Part shown: positions 31,473 to 39,775 of the stretch, piece after piece
How the letters are laid out: each line of letters starts with the position of its first letter
Numbering within the stretch: position 1 is the first letter of the stretch
DNA from: Xanthomonas hydrangeae
Lineage (GTDB): Bacteria; Pseudomonadota; Gammaproteobacteria; Xanthomonadales; Xanthomonadaceae
NCBI GenBank assembly: GCA_905142475.1
Contig: LR990730.1
Location: forward strand, 2,108,001 to 2,172,000
Reading direction: 5' to 3'
Length of the DNA stretch: 64,000 nt
Program-made: the position numbers and the translations under genes
Notes under the pieces: generated by a model
The model's database searches: none
Told to the model about the DNA's origin: nothing
Seen by the model: the letters and a program-made list of their open reading frames with translations, nothing else

Positions 31473-33146
31473 GTGTCCAAAGCCAAAATAATTGCAATCG
31501 CCACTGCGGTGACGTTGCTCGTTGGATATGCCCTGTCCGGGTATCTGACATTGCTGCTGTTGCGACTCGATACCGGGTTGTATTCCTGGGACACCTACTA
31601 CCGCTACGTCAGCGCGTTGGGGTTGCCGGAAGTGGCGCCTTACGCGACCAAGATCAAGATGTCGGGCGTCCTCGGTTTTGGTCTGCCGGGGATCGTCTGG
31701 GCCATTACGGTTGTGCTTGTGCTCAAGCCAAAGCCACGTGCGCTGCATGGTGACGCGCGCTTTGCCGGAGCCGCAGATCTTTCCAGGCACGGGTTGTTCA
31801 AGCCGAGTGGCAACGGCATCGTCGTCGGCAAGTTCAACGGCAAGCTGGTGCGACTGAGCGGGCAGCAATTCGTGATTCTTGCCGCGCCCACGCGCTCCGG
31901 CAAGGGCGTTGGTGTGGTCATCCCCAATCTGCTCGAATATCAGGAATCGATCGTTGTACTGGACATCAAGCAGGAAAACTTCGATCTGACCAGTGGCTGG
32001 CGCGCCAGTCAGGGGCATGAGGTCTTCCTGTTCAATCCGTTCGCCGAAGATCGCCGAACGCATCGCTGGAACCCGTTGACCTACGTCTCCAACGATCCGG
32101 CATTCCGCGTCTCGGATCTGATGAGCATCGCGGCGATGCTGTACCCGGATGGGTCGGACGACCAGAAATTCTGGGTTAGCCAGGCGCGCAACGCGTTCAT
32201 GGCGTTCGCGCTGTACCTGTTCGAAAACCAGGATGAGGAACTGTCACTCGGCTTCCCGGGTGGCGCAGGTGCGCCCACGCTCGGCGGCATTTATCGGCTG
32301 TCGTCCGGGGATGGCACAGACCTCAAGAAATATCTGAAGTCGCTCTCAGAGCGCAGGTTCCTCAGCAGCAATGCACGCTCGGCGTTTGCCAACATGCTGT
32401 CACAAGCCGATGAGACCTTTGCATCGATCATGGGGACCTTGAAAGAGCCTCTCAATGCATGGATCAACCCCGTGCTGGATGCGGCAACCAGCGCTGACGA
32501 CTTCATGCTCACCGATCTTCGCAAGAAGAAGATGACCATCTATATCGGCATCCAGCCCAACAAGCTGGCCGAGAGCAGACTCATCATCAACCTGCTTTTC
32601 AGCCAGATCATCAACCTCAACACGCGGGAGCTTCCGAAGTCCAATCCGGAGCTGAAGTACCAGTGCTTGTTGTTGATGGACGAATTCACCTCGATCGGCA
32701 AAGTGGACATCATCGCAACCGCAGTCGCGTACATGGCCGGGTACAACCTCAGGCTGTTGCCGATCATCCAGAGCATGGCGCAGTTGGATGCGACATACGG
32801 CAAGGATCTATCGCGAACGATCATCACCAACCACGCATTGCAGATCTTGTACGCGCCGCGCGAGCAGCAGGATGCAAACGACTACTCGGAGATGCTGGGT
32901 TACACAACCATCAAGAAAAACAACGTCACCCGAGGCAGGGAAACCACCCGAAGCGTCTCTGAAGAGCGGCGTGCGCTGATGTTGCCGCAGGAGCTCAAAG
33001 CGATGGGCAACGAGAAGGAGGTCTTCCTGTATGAGGGCATTCCGCATCCGGTGAAGTGTGACAAGATCCGTTACTACGAAGATCGCTATTTCACTGCGCG
33101 CCTGCTGCCGAAGACTGAAGTGAAAACGATCGCGATCAAGGTGTGA
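31473..33146 (+). CDS. virD4: T4SS coupling protein VirD4
   Basis: Type IV secretion coupling ATPase, which in the Xanthomonas system binds effectors through their C-terminal XVIPCD domains. The 557-residue protein has two N-terminal membrane segments (about residues 6-30 and 63-85), Walker A APTRSGKG (138-145) and Walker B LLLMDEFTSIGK (about 398-410), with the TraG/VirD4 segments QPNKLAESRLIINLLFSQ and LRLLPIIQSMAQLDATYG. The GTG start at 31473 has an AAGGAGT ribosome-binding site. It heads the cluster as in X. citri and is separated from virB7 by 338 bp. Confidence 0.95.
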   Translation: MSKAKIIAIATAVTLLVGYALSGYLTLLLLRLDTGLYSWDTYYRYVSALGLPEVAPYATKIKMSGVLGFGLPGIVWAITVVLVLKPKPRALHGDARFAGAADLSRHGLFKPSGNGIVVGKFNGKLVRLSGQQFVILAAPTRSGKGVGVVIPNLLEYQESIVVLDIKQENFDLTSGWRASQGHEVFLFNPFAEDRRTHRWNPLTYVSNDPAFRVSDLMSIAAMLYPDGSDDQKFWVSQARNAFMAFALYLFENQDEELSLGFPGGAGAPTLGGIYRLSSGDGTDLKKYLKSLSERRFLSSNARSAFANMLSQADETFASIMGTLKEPLNAWINPVLDAATSADDFMLTDLRKKKMTIYIGIQPNKLAESRLIINLLFSQIINLNTRELPKSNPELKYQCLLLMDEFTSIGKVDIIATAVAYMAGYNLRLLPIIQSMAQLDATYGKDLSRTIITNHALQILYAPREQQDANDYSEMLGYTTIKKNNVTRGRETTRSVSEERRALMLPQELKAMGNEKEVFLYEGIPHPVKCDKIRYYEDRYFTARLLPKTEVKTIAIKV

Positions 33147-33484
33147 CTGCCGTCACTCAATCTGTACTGGGCAATCCGGGTAATCCTTGACTCATGTGCT
33201 TGTTAAGGGCAAAGTTAGGAAGAGTCTGTGGGATTGTAGAGCTTGGTCAAGGGGGCGGCGCCGGATGGGGCCGTATAGGAGTAAGGCTATGGATGGTTGT
33301 TCATTGTGTTCATTTTTATCGACGTCGCGCATTGGTCTCTTCGGTCGGCTTGCCTGCAGCGGGCTGGAAGAGTGCGCGCGATCGATTGGCCTCCCGAAAA
33401 CTCTTTCCTCCGTCACCACCAGGTGAGCGGAGGCGCTGTGCTGCCCGTCTTACGCCCGAAATTTCATGAGTTGGAGAGGTTCGA
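33147..33484 (+). promoter_or_regulatory. virD4-virB7 intergenic region: candidate promoter and GGA-rich leader
   Basis: No gene is supported here. TTGACT at 33187-33192 and CAAAGT at 33210-33215 (17-bp spacing) form a candidate promoter for the virB7 operon, implying a leader of about 260 bases. The leader contains repeated GGA triplets (33218, 33231, 33263, 33278, 33291, 33366, 33429, 33473), the last forming the virB7 ribosome-binding site. GGA clusters overlapping the ribosome-binding site are the usual signature of CsrA/RsmA control. My recollection is that the X. citri virB operon is CsrA-regulated; this is not tested here. Confidence 0.45.
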
Positions 33485-33904
33485 GTGAATCCGATGTATT
33501 TGTCCAAGCTTTCATTGGTCCTGGTGGCGTCTGTCTTGGTAGGCGCCTGCGCGACCAAGCCTGCTGCTGATTTTGGTGGGCGCTGGAAGCACGTCAATCA
33601 TTTTGACGAAGCCCCGACCGAGATCCCGCTCTACACCTCCTACACCTATCAGGCGACGCCGATGGACGGCACGCTGAAAACGATGCTGGAGCGATGGGCT
33701 GCGGATTCCAATATGCAGTTGTCCTACAACCTGCCGTCGGATTACACCTTGATCGGGCCGGTTTCCACGATAAGCACGACCAGTGTCCAGCAAGCTGCCA
33801 CCGAACTGAGCGCGGTGTATGCAGCGCAAGGCGTGTCGGTGTCGGTGTCCGCTAACAAGTTGTTGGTGCAGCCCGTCCCCGTGTCGTCTGGAGCCAAGCT
33901 CTGA
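33485..33904 (+). CDS. virB7: T4SS lipoprotein VirB7 with C-terminal N0-like domain
   Basis: Outer-membrane lipoprotein of the T4SS core complex. The 139-residue product has a lipobox LVGAC (Cys22), a short linker with the VirB9-binding segment (around WKHVNHFDEAPTEIPLYTSY) and then a globular domain of about 85 residues (MDGTLKTMLERWAADSNMQLSYNLP onward). Ordinary VirB7 proteins are about 40-60 residues; the extra N0-like domain is the hallmark of the Xanthomonas-type system, where it forms a ring around the outer-membrane complex. The GTG at 33485 has a GGAGAGG ribosome-binding site; an ATG three codons later is possible. Confidence 0.93.
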   Translation: MNPMYLSKLSLVLVASVLVGACATKPAADFGGRWKHVNHFDEAPTEIPLYTSYTYQATPMDGTLKTMLERWAADSNMQLSYNLPSDYTLIGPVSTISTTSVQQAATELSAVYAAQGVSVSVSANKLLVQPVPVSSGAKL

Positions 33905-34014
33905 GGGCTGATTGCTGGCTCGATGCGTTCTAAGCATCCAGTCCGCGAAAGCTCTGCCTCCCAAGTGCCCGCGCTGCATGGCGGCAATAGTTTCAGGCCT
34001 GACAAGGCCCTACG

Positions 34015-35040
34015 GTGACGGATCTAGACATGTTGCGTAAGAAGGTCAATGAAAAGGATGGCTCCGCCCAAGTGGGTGCGGCTGTCCAGAAAGCGGTGAA
34101 CTACGAGGTCAGCATCGCTGACCTCGCACGCCGTAGCGAAAAGCGTGCATGGATCGTGGCCATGCTGTCGATGCTGGTCACCGTGATGACGGCGGGTGGT
34201 TACTACTACATGCTGCCTCTGAAAGAAAAAGTGCCGTATCTGGTGATGGCAGATGCGTATTCGGGCACGAGTACCATTGCCAAGCTCGAAGCTAATTATG
34301 GGGGGCGCGCGATCAGCACAAGTGAGGCATTGGCTCGCAGCAATATTGCGCGTTTTATCATTGCCCGCGAATCCTATGACGCGTCGACGATCAGCGATCG
34401 CGACTGGAATACTGTCGGCGCAATGGCCGCTACGAGCGTACTTTCTGAGTATCGTGCGCTACATGCAGCTAATAATCAGGCTAGACCTTTCCTTGTTTAT
34501 GGAAGGAATCGTGCAATCCGCATCAGTATCCTGAGTATTACTCTCATCGGTGGCAAGGGTAAGCCTTTCTCGGGTGCGACAGTGCGTTTTCAGCGGAATA
34601 TCTATGATAAAAGTTCCACGGTCAGCACCTTGTTGGATAACAAGATCGCGACAATGGAGTTTGCTTACCAAGACAATCTTCAAATGAGCGATGAACTGAG
34701 GGTGGAAAACCCCTTGGGCTTCAGAGTCACTGATTACCGCGTGGATAACGATTATTCGGCTTTGCCCGCAGTTCCTGCTTCAGGCGCACAAACGCTTCCG
34801 GCGACATCTGCACCTGCGCAGTCAGTCCCGACCGCGCAGCCCGGCATGTCTGGAGCGGCAGCTCCGGTCACCCCGGGTGCAATGGCACCTGCTGTGATGC
34901 CCGCGCAGCAGGCAGCCTCGATGCCTGCTGGTGTACCGGCTCAGCAACAGATCGCGCCCGCGGCGTATCCAAATCAGGCCCAGCCTACGATCCAATCTCA
35001 GGGGACACCGAATAATGTCAATGGAGCGAGTGGTAGATGA
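34015..35040 (+). CDS. virB8: T4SS inner-membrane protein VirB8
   Basis: Inner-membrane assembly factor of the T4SS. The 341-residue protein has a cytoplasmic N terminus, one membrane segment (about residues 45-65, WIVAMLSMLVTVMTAGGYYY), a periplasmic NTF2-like VirB8 domain (KVPYLVMADAYSG to LGFRVTDYRVDND, about 75-245) and a Pro/Ala/Gln-rich tail of roughly 90 residues. The GTG start at 34015 gives MTDLDMLRKK; the ATG at 34030 is an alternative. It follows virB7 by 110 bp with no hairpin recognised. Its stop overlaps the virB9 start. Confidence 0.93.
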   Translation: MTDLDMLRKKVNEKDGSAQVGAAVQKAVNYEVSIADLARRSEKRAWIVAMLSMLVTVMTAGGYYYMLPLKEKVPYLVMADAYSGTSTIAKLEANYGGRAISTSEALARSNIARFIIARESYDASTISDRDWNTVGAMAATSVLSEYRALHAANNQARPFLVYGRNRAIRISILSITLIGGKGKPFSGATVRFQRNIYDKSSTVSTLLDNKIATMEFAYQDNLQMSDELRVENPLGFRVTDYRVDNDYSALPAVPASGAQTLPATSAPAQSVPTAQPGMSGAAAPVTPGAMAPAVMPAQQAASMPAGVPAQQQIAPAAYPNQAQPTIQSQGTPNNVNGASGR

Positions 35041-35804
35041 ATCTCTTTAGCCGATACAGGATGGCGCTACTTGCGTTACTACCGCTCGCGCTGTGTATGT
35101 CATCCGCAACTGCGCAGGTGGTGCAGGAATACGAATACGCACCAGATCGTATCTATCAGGTGCGTACAGGGTTGGGAATCACTACCCAGGTCGAGCTTAG
35201 TCCTAACGAAAAGATTCTGGACTACAGCACTGGCTTCACGGGGGGGTGGGAACTGACTCGCCGCGAAAACGTGTTCTATCTTAAGCCCAAGAACGTCGAT
35301 GTCGATACGAACATGATGATTCGTACGGCAACGCATTCTTATATTCTTGAGCTTAAAGTCGTAGCGACTGATTGGCAGCGTCTTGAGCAGGCGAAACAAG
35401 CTGGCGTGCAATACAAGGTCTTGTTTACATATCCAAGGGATACTAGTTTCAATGGTCCTGAGGATGCTGCTGCAGTAAAGGAAGGGCCGCAGCTTAATGC
35501 CAAAATTTTGAAGGATCGCCGTTATTACTACGATTATGATTATTCCACGCGTACTAAAAAGTCTTGGCTTGTCCCAAGTCGGGTATATGATGACGGAAAG
35601 TTCACCTATATTAATATGGACCTGACCCGTTTCCCGACAGGCAATTTTCCTGCGGTCTTTGGTCGTGAAAAAGAGCATGGTGAAGACTTTCTGGTCAATA
35701 CCACGGTCGAAGGGAATACATTAGTTGTGCATGGTACCTATCCGTTCCTGGTGGTTCGCCATGGCAGCAATGTCGTAGGTCTGCGAAGGAATAAGCAAAA
35801 GTGA
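35037..35804 (+). CDS. virB9: T4SS outer-membrane core protein VirB9
   Basis: Periplasmic and outer-membrane core subunit that binds VirB7 and VirB10. The 255-residue protein has a Sec signal peptide (MALLALLPLALCMSSATAQ) and the family N-terminal domain (YAPDRIYQVRTGLGITTQVELSPNEKI). The C-terminal beta-sandwich includes YYYDYDYSTRTKKSWLVPSRVYDDGKFTYI and VNTTVEGNTLVVHGTYPFLVVRHG. The ATG overlaps the virB8 stop and the virB10 GTG overlaps its stop. Complete and of normal length. Confidence 0.95.
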   Translation: MNLFSRYRMALLALLPLALCMSSATAQVVQEYEYAPDRIYQVRTGLGITTQVELSPNEKILDYSTGFTGGWELTRRENVFYLKPKNVDVDTNMMIRTATHSYILELKVVATDWQRLEQAKQAGVQYKVLFTYPRDTSFNGPEDAAAVKEGPQLNAKILKDRRYYYDYDYSTRTKKSWLVPSRVYDDGKFTYINMDLTRFPTGNFPAVFGREKEHGEDFLVNTTVEGNTLVVHGTYPFLVVRHGSNVVGLRRNKQK

Positions 35805-36973
35805 ATTCAAACACGCCAAATAATCCTGATGAGCGCATTCCCGGACGTGATGAGCAGTCACGCGCGGAACATGACGAGCGCGACAGTAATCCGTATTTCG
35901 CGCGTCAGAGAGCAACGGAGAATCCGGATCTCGACGCCAATGAGCCTGTGCTGCATTCCAACGACATTAAGCGACTTAACCGGAAAGCCTTGATATTTTT
36001 GGCTGGTATTGCAGCATTATTGATCCTTGCCATTTTCTGGTTGGTTTCACGTAGCTCAGAAAAGCCGGAGACAGTGAAACCGCGCGCCGAGACCGTCGTC
36101 GCGCCAGCGTTGCCACAAAATCTCACTTCATCCGTCGATCCTGATCCGGTACCACTTGTACAGCAACAGAATTCGCTGCCATTACCCGTTGCGCCACCTG
36201 ACTATAGCGAAGATCGTGTCGTGGCGCCTGAGCGAGAGCGCGGTCCAAGTTTATTGGAGCGTCGTATTCTTGCTGAGCAGGCTGCTGGGCAAGGTTCACA
36301 GGGTGGCGGTGGTCCACTAGGCGCGCAGATGCCAGCTGACCAAGATGATGCTCAAGCTACCTTGGCTAAGCCAATCAGCAATCCGGACGGACTCTTGGTT
36401 CGTGGGACGTATATCCGATGCATATTGGAGACCCGAATCATCAGTGATTTTGATGGATTCACCTCCTGCATCGTGACCGAGCCGGTGTATTCGATCAATG
36501 GCCATAATCTGCTCTTGCCAAAGGGCTCAAAGATGCTCGGCCAATATGCCGCAAAGGAGCCAACCTCTCCGAGAATGCAGGTGGTTTGGGACCGCATTAC
36601 GACTCCGACTGGTATTGACGTGAAGTTGGAAGGTCCTGGTATCGACAACCTCGGTAGCGCGGGTCATCCTGGTCAGTACAATGCACACTGGGGCAATAAA
36701 ATTGCTTCTGCTTTATTTATTAGTATGCTTAGCGATGCTTTCAAATATGCTGCCGCAGAATACGGTCCGGAAACGACAACGGTCGGAGTAAGTAGCGGCA
36801 TTATTACTCAGCAGCCATTTGAAAGTAATACTGCTCGTAGTGTTCAGGACATCGCAGAGCAGGCGGTGGCGAAATCAGGCCGCCGCCCCTCAACTGTGAC
36901 GATCAATCAGGGCACAGTATTGAACGTCTATGTAGCAAAAGATGTTGATTTCACAGCGGTTCTGCCAAAGTGA
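35801..36973 (+). CDS. virB10: T4SS core protein VirB10
   Basis: Energy-sensing subunit spanning inner and outer membranes. The 390-residue protein has a charged cytoplasmic N terminus (residues 1-60), one membrane segment (LIFLAGIAALLILAIFWLVS, about 64-84), a Pro-rich periplasmic linker and the C-terminal TrbI/VirB10 domain (LLVRGTYIRCILETRIISDFDGFTSC, LLLPKGSKMLGQY, YVAKDVDF). The 33-residue span before TISNPDGLL-like entry to the core domain is Gly/Gln-rich. The GTG start at 35801 is fixed by overlap with virB9; virB11 starts at its stop. Confidence 0.95.
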   Translation: MNSNTPNNPDERIPGRDEQSRAEHDERDSNPYFARQRATENPDLDANEPVLHSNDIKRLNRKALIFLAGIAALLILAIFWLVSRSSEKPETVKPRAETVVAPALPQNLTSSVDPDPVPLVQQQNSLPLPVAPPDYSEDRVVAPERERGPSLLERRILAEQAAGQGSQGGGGPLGAQMPADQDDAQATLAKPISNPDGLLVRGTYIRCILETRIISDFDGFTSCIVTEPVYSINGHNLLLPKGSKMLGQYAAKEPTSPRMQVVWDRITTPTGIDVKLEGPGIDNLGSAGHPGQYNAHWGNKIASALFISMLSDAFKYAAAEYGPETTTVGVSSGIITQQPFESNTARSVQDIAEQAVAKSGRRPSTVTINQGTVLNVYVAKDVDFTAVLPK

Positions 36974-38028
36974 ACGAACGAGTTGTCACGACGATTGAGG
37001 ATTCTCCACTTGCGCGGATTTCTAACGATTTCCTTGATTACCAGTACTCGGTGCTAGGTATTCTGGACTATCTGAATTCCCCGGAAGTGACCGAGATATG
37101 CATCAATCGTCCTGGCGAGATTTACCTTGAGACCATTAATGGTTGGCAACGTATAGATGTTCCATCGTTAACTTTTGATCGGGCCAGGCAGTTTTGTACA
37201 GCGGTTGTTAATGAAAGCAACACCGGGCAGCGCATCACCGACGCCGATCCGGTGGTGTCGCTGACATTTCCAACTGGTCAACGTGCGCAGTTTGTTATTC
37301 CTCCAGCCTGCGATGCGGGAAAAGTCTCGATTACGATTCGTTTGCCGTCCAAGCACACCAAGACCCTCGAGCAGTACACAAGCGATGGGTTTTTCGACCA
37401 AGTGCTTGAGCAGGCGGCCGACGTCAGCGACCACGACCGCGAACTACTTGAGTTGCGCCGCAATAAGGAGTACTCCGAATTCTTCAAGAGGTCGGTGCTT
37501 TATAAGAAAAATGTGGTCGTGGCTGGTGCTACCGGTAGCGGCAAGACTACCTTCATGAAGGCTTTAGTGAACCACATTCCAAACGAGGAGCGTCTGGTCA
37601 CCATCGAAGATGCCCGCGAGCTATTCATCAGTCAGCCTAATTCGGTGCATCTGCTGTACTCAAAGGGTGGACAAAGTGCAAGTAATGTGACTGCCAAGAG
37701 CTGCATGGAAGCATGCCTCCGCATGAAGCCCGATCGCATTATCCTGGCTGAGTTGCGTGGCGATGAATCGTTTTACTTCATTCGCAATTGCGCGTCTGGC
37801 CATCCTGGTTCGATCACCAGTTGCCATGCCGGCAGCGTGGAGCAGACCTGGGACCAGCTCGCACTGATGGTGAAGGCTTCTAATGAGGGTTCCGGCCTGG
37901 AGTTCGAGGTGATCAAGAGGCTATTACGCATGACGATTGATATCGTTGTGCATATCAAAGCGCACGCCGGGCGTCGCTTTATCACCGGGATTGATTTTGA
38001 TCCCGCAAGAACCCTGCGAGGCGGCTAA
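36970..38028 (+). CDS. virB11: T4SS hexameric ATPase VirB11
   Basis: Secretion ATPase of the GspE/VirB11 superfamily, 352 residues. Walker A GATGSGKTT at residues 186-194, Asp box EDARELFI, Walker B-region RMKPDRIILAELRGDESFYF and His box GHPGSITSCHAGS are all present, so the enzyme looks functional. The N-terminal domain begins EDSPLARISNDFLDYQY and continues to about residue 150. The GTG start overlaps the virB10 stop (GTGA). The next gene, virB1, starts 44 bp later. Confidence 0.96.
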   Translation: MNERVVTTIEDSPLARISNDFLDYQYSVLGILDYLNSPEVTEICINRPGEIYLETINGWQRIDVPSLTFDRARQFCTAVVNESNTGQRITDADPVVSLTFPTGQRAQFVIPPACDAGKVSITIRLPSKHTKTLEQYTSDGFFDQVLEQAADVSDHDRELLELRRNKEYSEFFKRSVLYKKNVVVAGATGSGKTTFMKALVNHIPNEERLVTIEDARELFISQPNSVHLLYSKGGQSASNVTAKSCMEACLRMKPDRIILAELRGDESFYFIRNCASGHPGSITSCHAGSVEQTWDQLALMVKASNEGSGLEFEVIKRLLRMTIDIVVHIKAHAGRRFITGIDFDPARTLRGG

Positions 38029-38072
38029 CCGGCCGCGAGCGATTGACGTCAATCGAATTGGAGAAGACCACA

Positions 38073-38906
38073 ATGCTGCCTGGCATGGAACTTATGGGGT
38101 GCACTGGACTAGCTGTCCCTGGTGAAGTAATGCAGCACGTTGTACGTGTTGAGTCTTCACGAAACCCCTATGCAATTGGCGTAGTCGGTGGCAGGCTAGT
38201 GCGTGAACCGCGTGGTCTTGAGGAAGCTGTGGCTACAGCGAGAATGTTGGAGCAGAAGGGCTACAATTTCTCCCTCGGCTTGGGCCAGGTCAATCGCTAC
38301 AATTTGACAAAGTATGGACTGACCAGCTACGAAATGGCTTTCGCTAAGTGCCCTAATTTGATAGCTGCGTCCAAAATTCTGGCTGAGTGTCATTCTCGTT
38401 CAGGTGCAAACTGGGGGAAATCGTTCAGTTGCTACTACTCCGGTAATTTCGAAACTGGGTTCAAGCACGGTTACGTGCAAAAGATTTACGCGTCTATCCG
38501 CCAGTCTGTGGCTGCCGCAGGCGGTGCCGAGCCGATAGGAGTTATTCCTAATCGTCCGATCAAGATACGTAGTGAGAATTCTGCTCACCAAGTTGCTGCT
38601 AGACTAGCAGACGCTATTGTCTCACGCCGGATTCAGGACATGGCGAGGCCTGCGCAAAATGAAGTGCAGCGCCAAACACAAGTTGAAAATGTTCCTTCCG
38701 CCCCTGCTACTCAACATCGAATGACATCTTTCCCGCCTTCTGCCGAAAGCGATCTTTACGTCATACGTGCAACGGGGCAGGGGCGCGGCGTTGCTGTGCC
38801 TGCTACGGGAAGACCTGCATCTGAGATTTCAGCTACTCAAGCCACCCCATCTAGGGAACCCACGCCACCGCGACAGGTTCCGGTGGATAGTGCCTTTGTG
38901 TTTTAA
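38073..38906 (+). CDS. virB1: T4SS lytic transglycosylase VirB1
   Basis: Peptidoglycan-opening lytic transglycosylase of the SLT fold, 277 residues. Catalytic Glu27 is in RVESSRNPYAIGVVGG, followed by YNFSLGLGQVNRYN and CYYSGNFETGFKHGYVQK. The second half (residues 165-277) is low-complexity, Pro/Gln/Ser/Thr-rich. There is no conventional Sec signal, as in the X. citri homologue as I recall it. The ATG at 38073 is preferred because a GGAGAAG ribosome-binding site precedes it; a TTG at 38043 would add ten residues. Confidence 0.9.
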   Translation: MLPGMELMGCTGLAVPGEVMQHVVRVESSRNPYAIGVVGGRLVREPRGLEEAVATARMLEQKGYNFSLGLGQVNRYNLTKYGLTSYEMAFAKCPNLIAASKILAECHSRSGANWGKSFSCYYSGNFETGFKHGYVQKIYASIRQSVAAAGGAEPIGVIPNRPIKIRSENSAHQVAARLADAIVSRRIQDMARPAQNEVQRQTQVENVPSAPATQHRMTSFPPSAESDLYVIRATGQGRGVAVPATGRPASEISATQATPSREPTPPRQVPVDSAFVF

Positions 38907-38964
38907 CAAGGATGAAAAATTGCCATCGGATGGCTGAGAGCCCCCCTGTCCAAGGAGATAGATC

Positions 38965-39369
38965 ATGAAATCAGTAAACAAGAAGCAGTTGGTCGCCGAC
39001 GCCAAGATGGTCGGTATTCAGGCCTTGAAGGCTTTGGTTTTCACTTCGGCCCTGCTGGTAGCTGGTGGTGCAGGTGCTCAAGTCGGCGATCTGGCCAAGA
39101 CCGATGAAAAGGTTTGTGGTTTCCTGGATAATATCAATACGTTGCTTACCATGGGTTCCGTGGCTGTTGTGACGATTGCGGTGATCGTTGCAGGCTATCA
39201 GATTGCATTTGCCCACAAGCGCATTTCTGAGGTCTCGCCGATTCTCATCGGCGGTGTGTTGATTGGAGCTGCAGGCCAGATTGCTAACTTGGTAATTGGC
39301 AAGCGTGATAGCCAGTGCACGGGTGAATCGGCAATGGCCTTATTGCAAGCGCTTCATCATTATGCATAA
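38965..39369 (+). CDS. virB2: T4SS major pilin VirB2
   Basis: Pilus subunit of the T4SS, 134 residues. It has a long prepilin-type signal (residues 1-38, ALVFTSALLVAGGAGAQ), two hydrophobic helices (SVAVVTIAVIVAGYQIAFA and SPILIGGVLIGAAGQIANLVIG) separated by the short basic loop HKRISEVS, and Cys residues at each end of the mature region. The ATG has an AAGGAGAT ribosome-binding site. Its stop overlaps the virB3 start by 8 bp. Confidence 0.92.
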   Translation: MKSVNKKQLVADAKMVGIQALKALVFTSALLVAGGAGAQVGDLAKTDEKVCGFLDNINTLLTMGSVAVVTIAVIVAGYQIAFAHKRISEVSPILIGGVLIGAAGQIANLVIGKRDSQCTGESAMALLQALHHYA

Positions 39370-39673
39370 AGATGTGTTATTTCGTGGGTGCACTCGCCCA
39401 GCGATGTTTTTGGGGGTTCCCTACATCCCATTCTTCATCGGTGCTGGCGGTGGCCTGATGATGGGCATGTACCTCAATTTATGGTACCTGCTGACCATCC
39501 CCGTGTTCATCTTCATCATGCAGCAGATGGCCAAACGGGACGAGATGATTTTCAGATTGCTAGGGTTGCGATGGTTGTTTCGAATGCGTGTTCGTAATTT
39601 ACAGCGCTATTCTGGAATGTGGGTATTCAGTCCTAACGAATATCGCAAGGTGCCTCCTGGAAAACGTCAGTGA
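39362..39673 (+). CDS. virB3: T4SS inner-membrane protein VirB3
   Basis: Small inner-membrane T4SS subunit, 103 residues, which partners VirB4. The family start MHKDVLFRGCTRPAMFLGVPYIP leads into two adjacent membrane segments (FFIGAGGGLMMGMYL, LWYLLTIPVFIFIMQQM), followed by a basic cytoplasmic tail. The ATG at 39362 lies inside the virB2 stop region and is chosen over an upstream non-homologous extension. virB4 follows after 102 bp. Confidence 0.92.
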   Translation: MHKDVLFRGCTRPAMFLGVPYIPFFIGAGGGLMMGMYLNLWYLLTIPVFIFIMQQMAKRDEMIFRLLGLRWLFRMRVRNLQRYSGMWVFSPNEYRKVPPGKRQ

Positions 39674-39775
39674 TCACCTGAGTCCGATTGACCAGCCCCA
39701 TGCGCGTAAGTTGCATGGGGCTGGTGCTTATTCGATTGTGCGATATCACGCTTCCCTCTTTAAATTGGTAAGACC

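Noticed and set aside
33297..33488. Short frames between virD4 and virB7 as a possible small T4SS gene
   Set aside because: Several overlapping frames of similar length, none with family features or a clear ribosome-binding site; the region fits a leader better.
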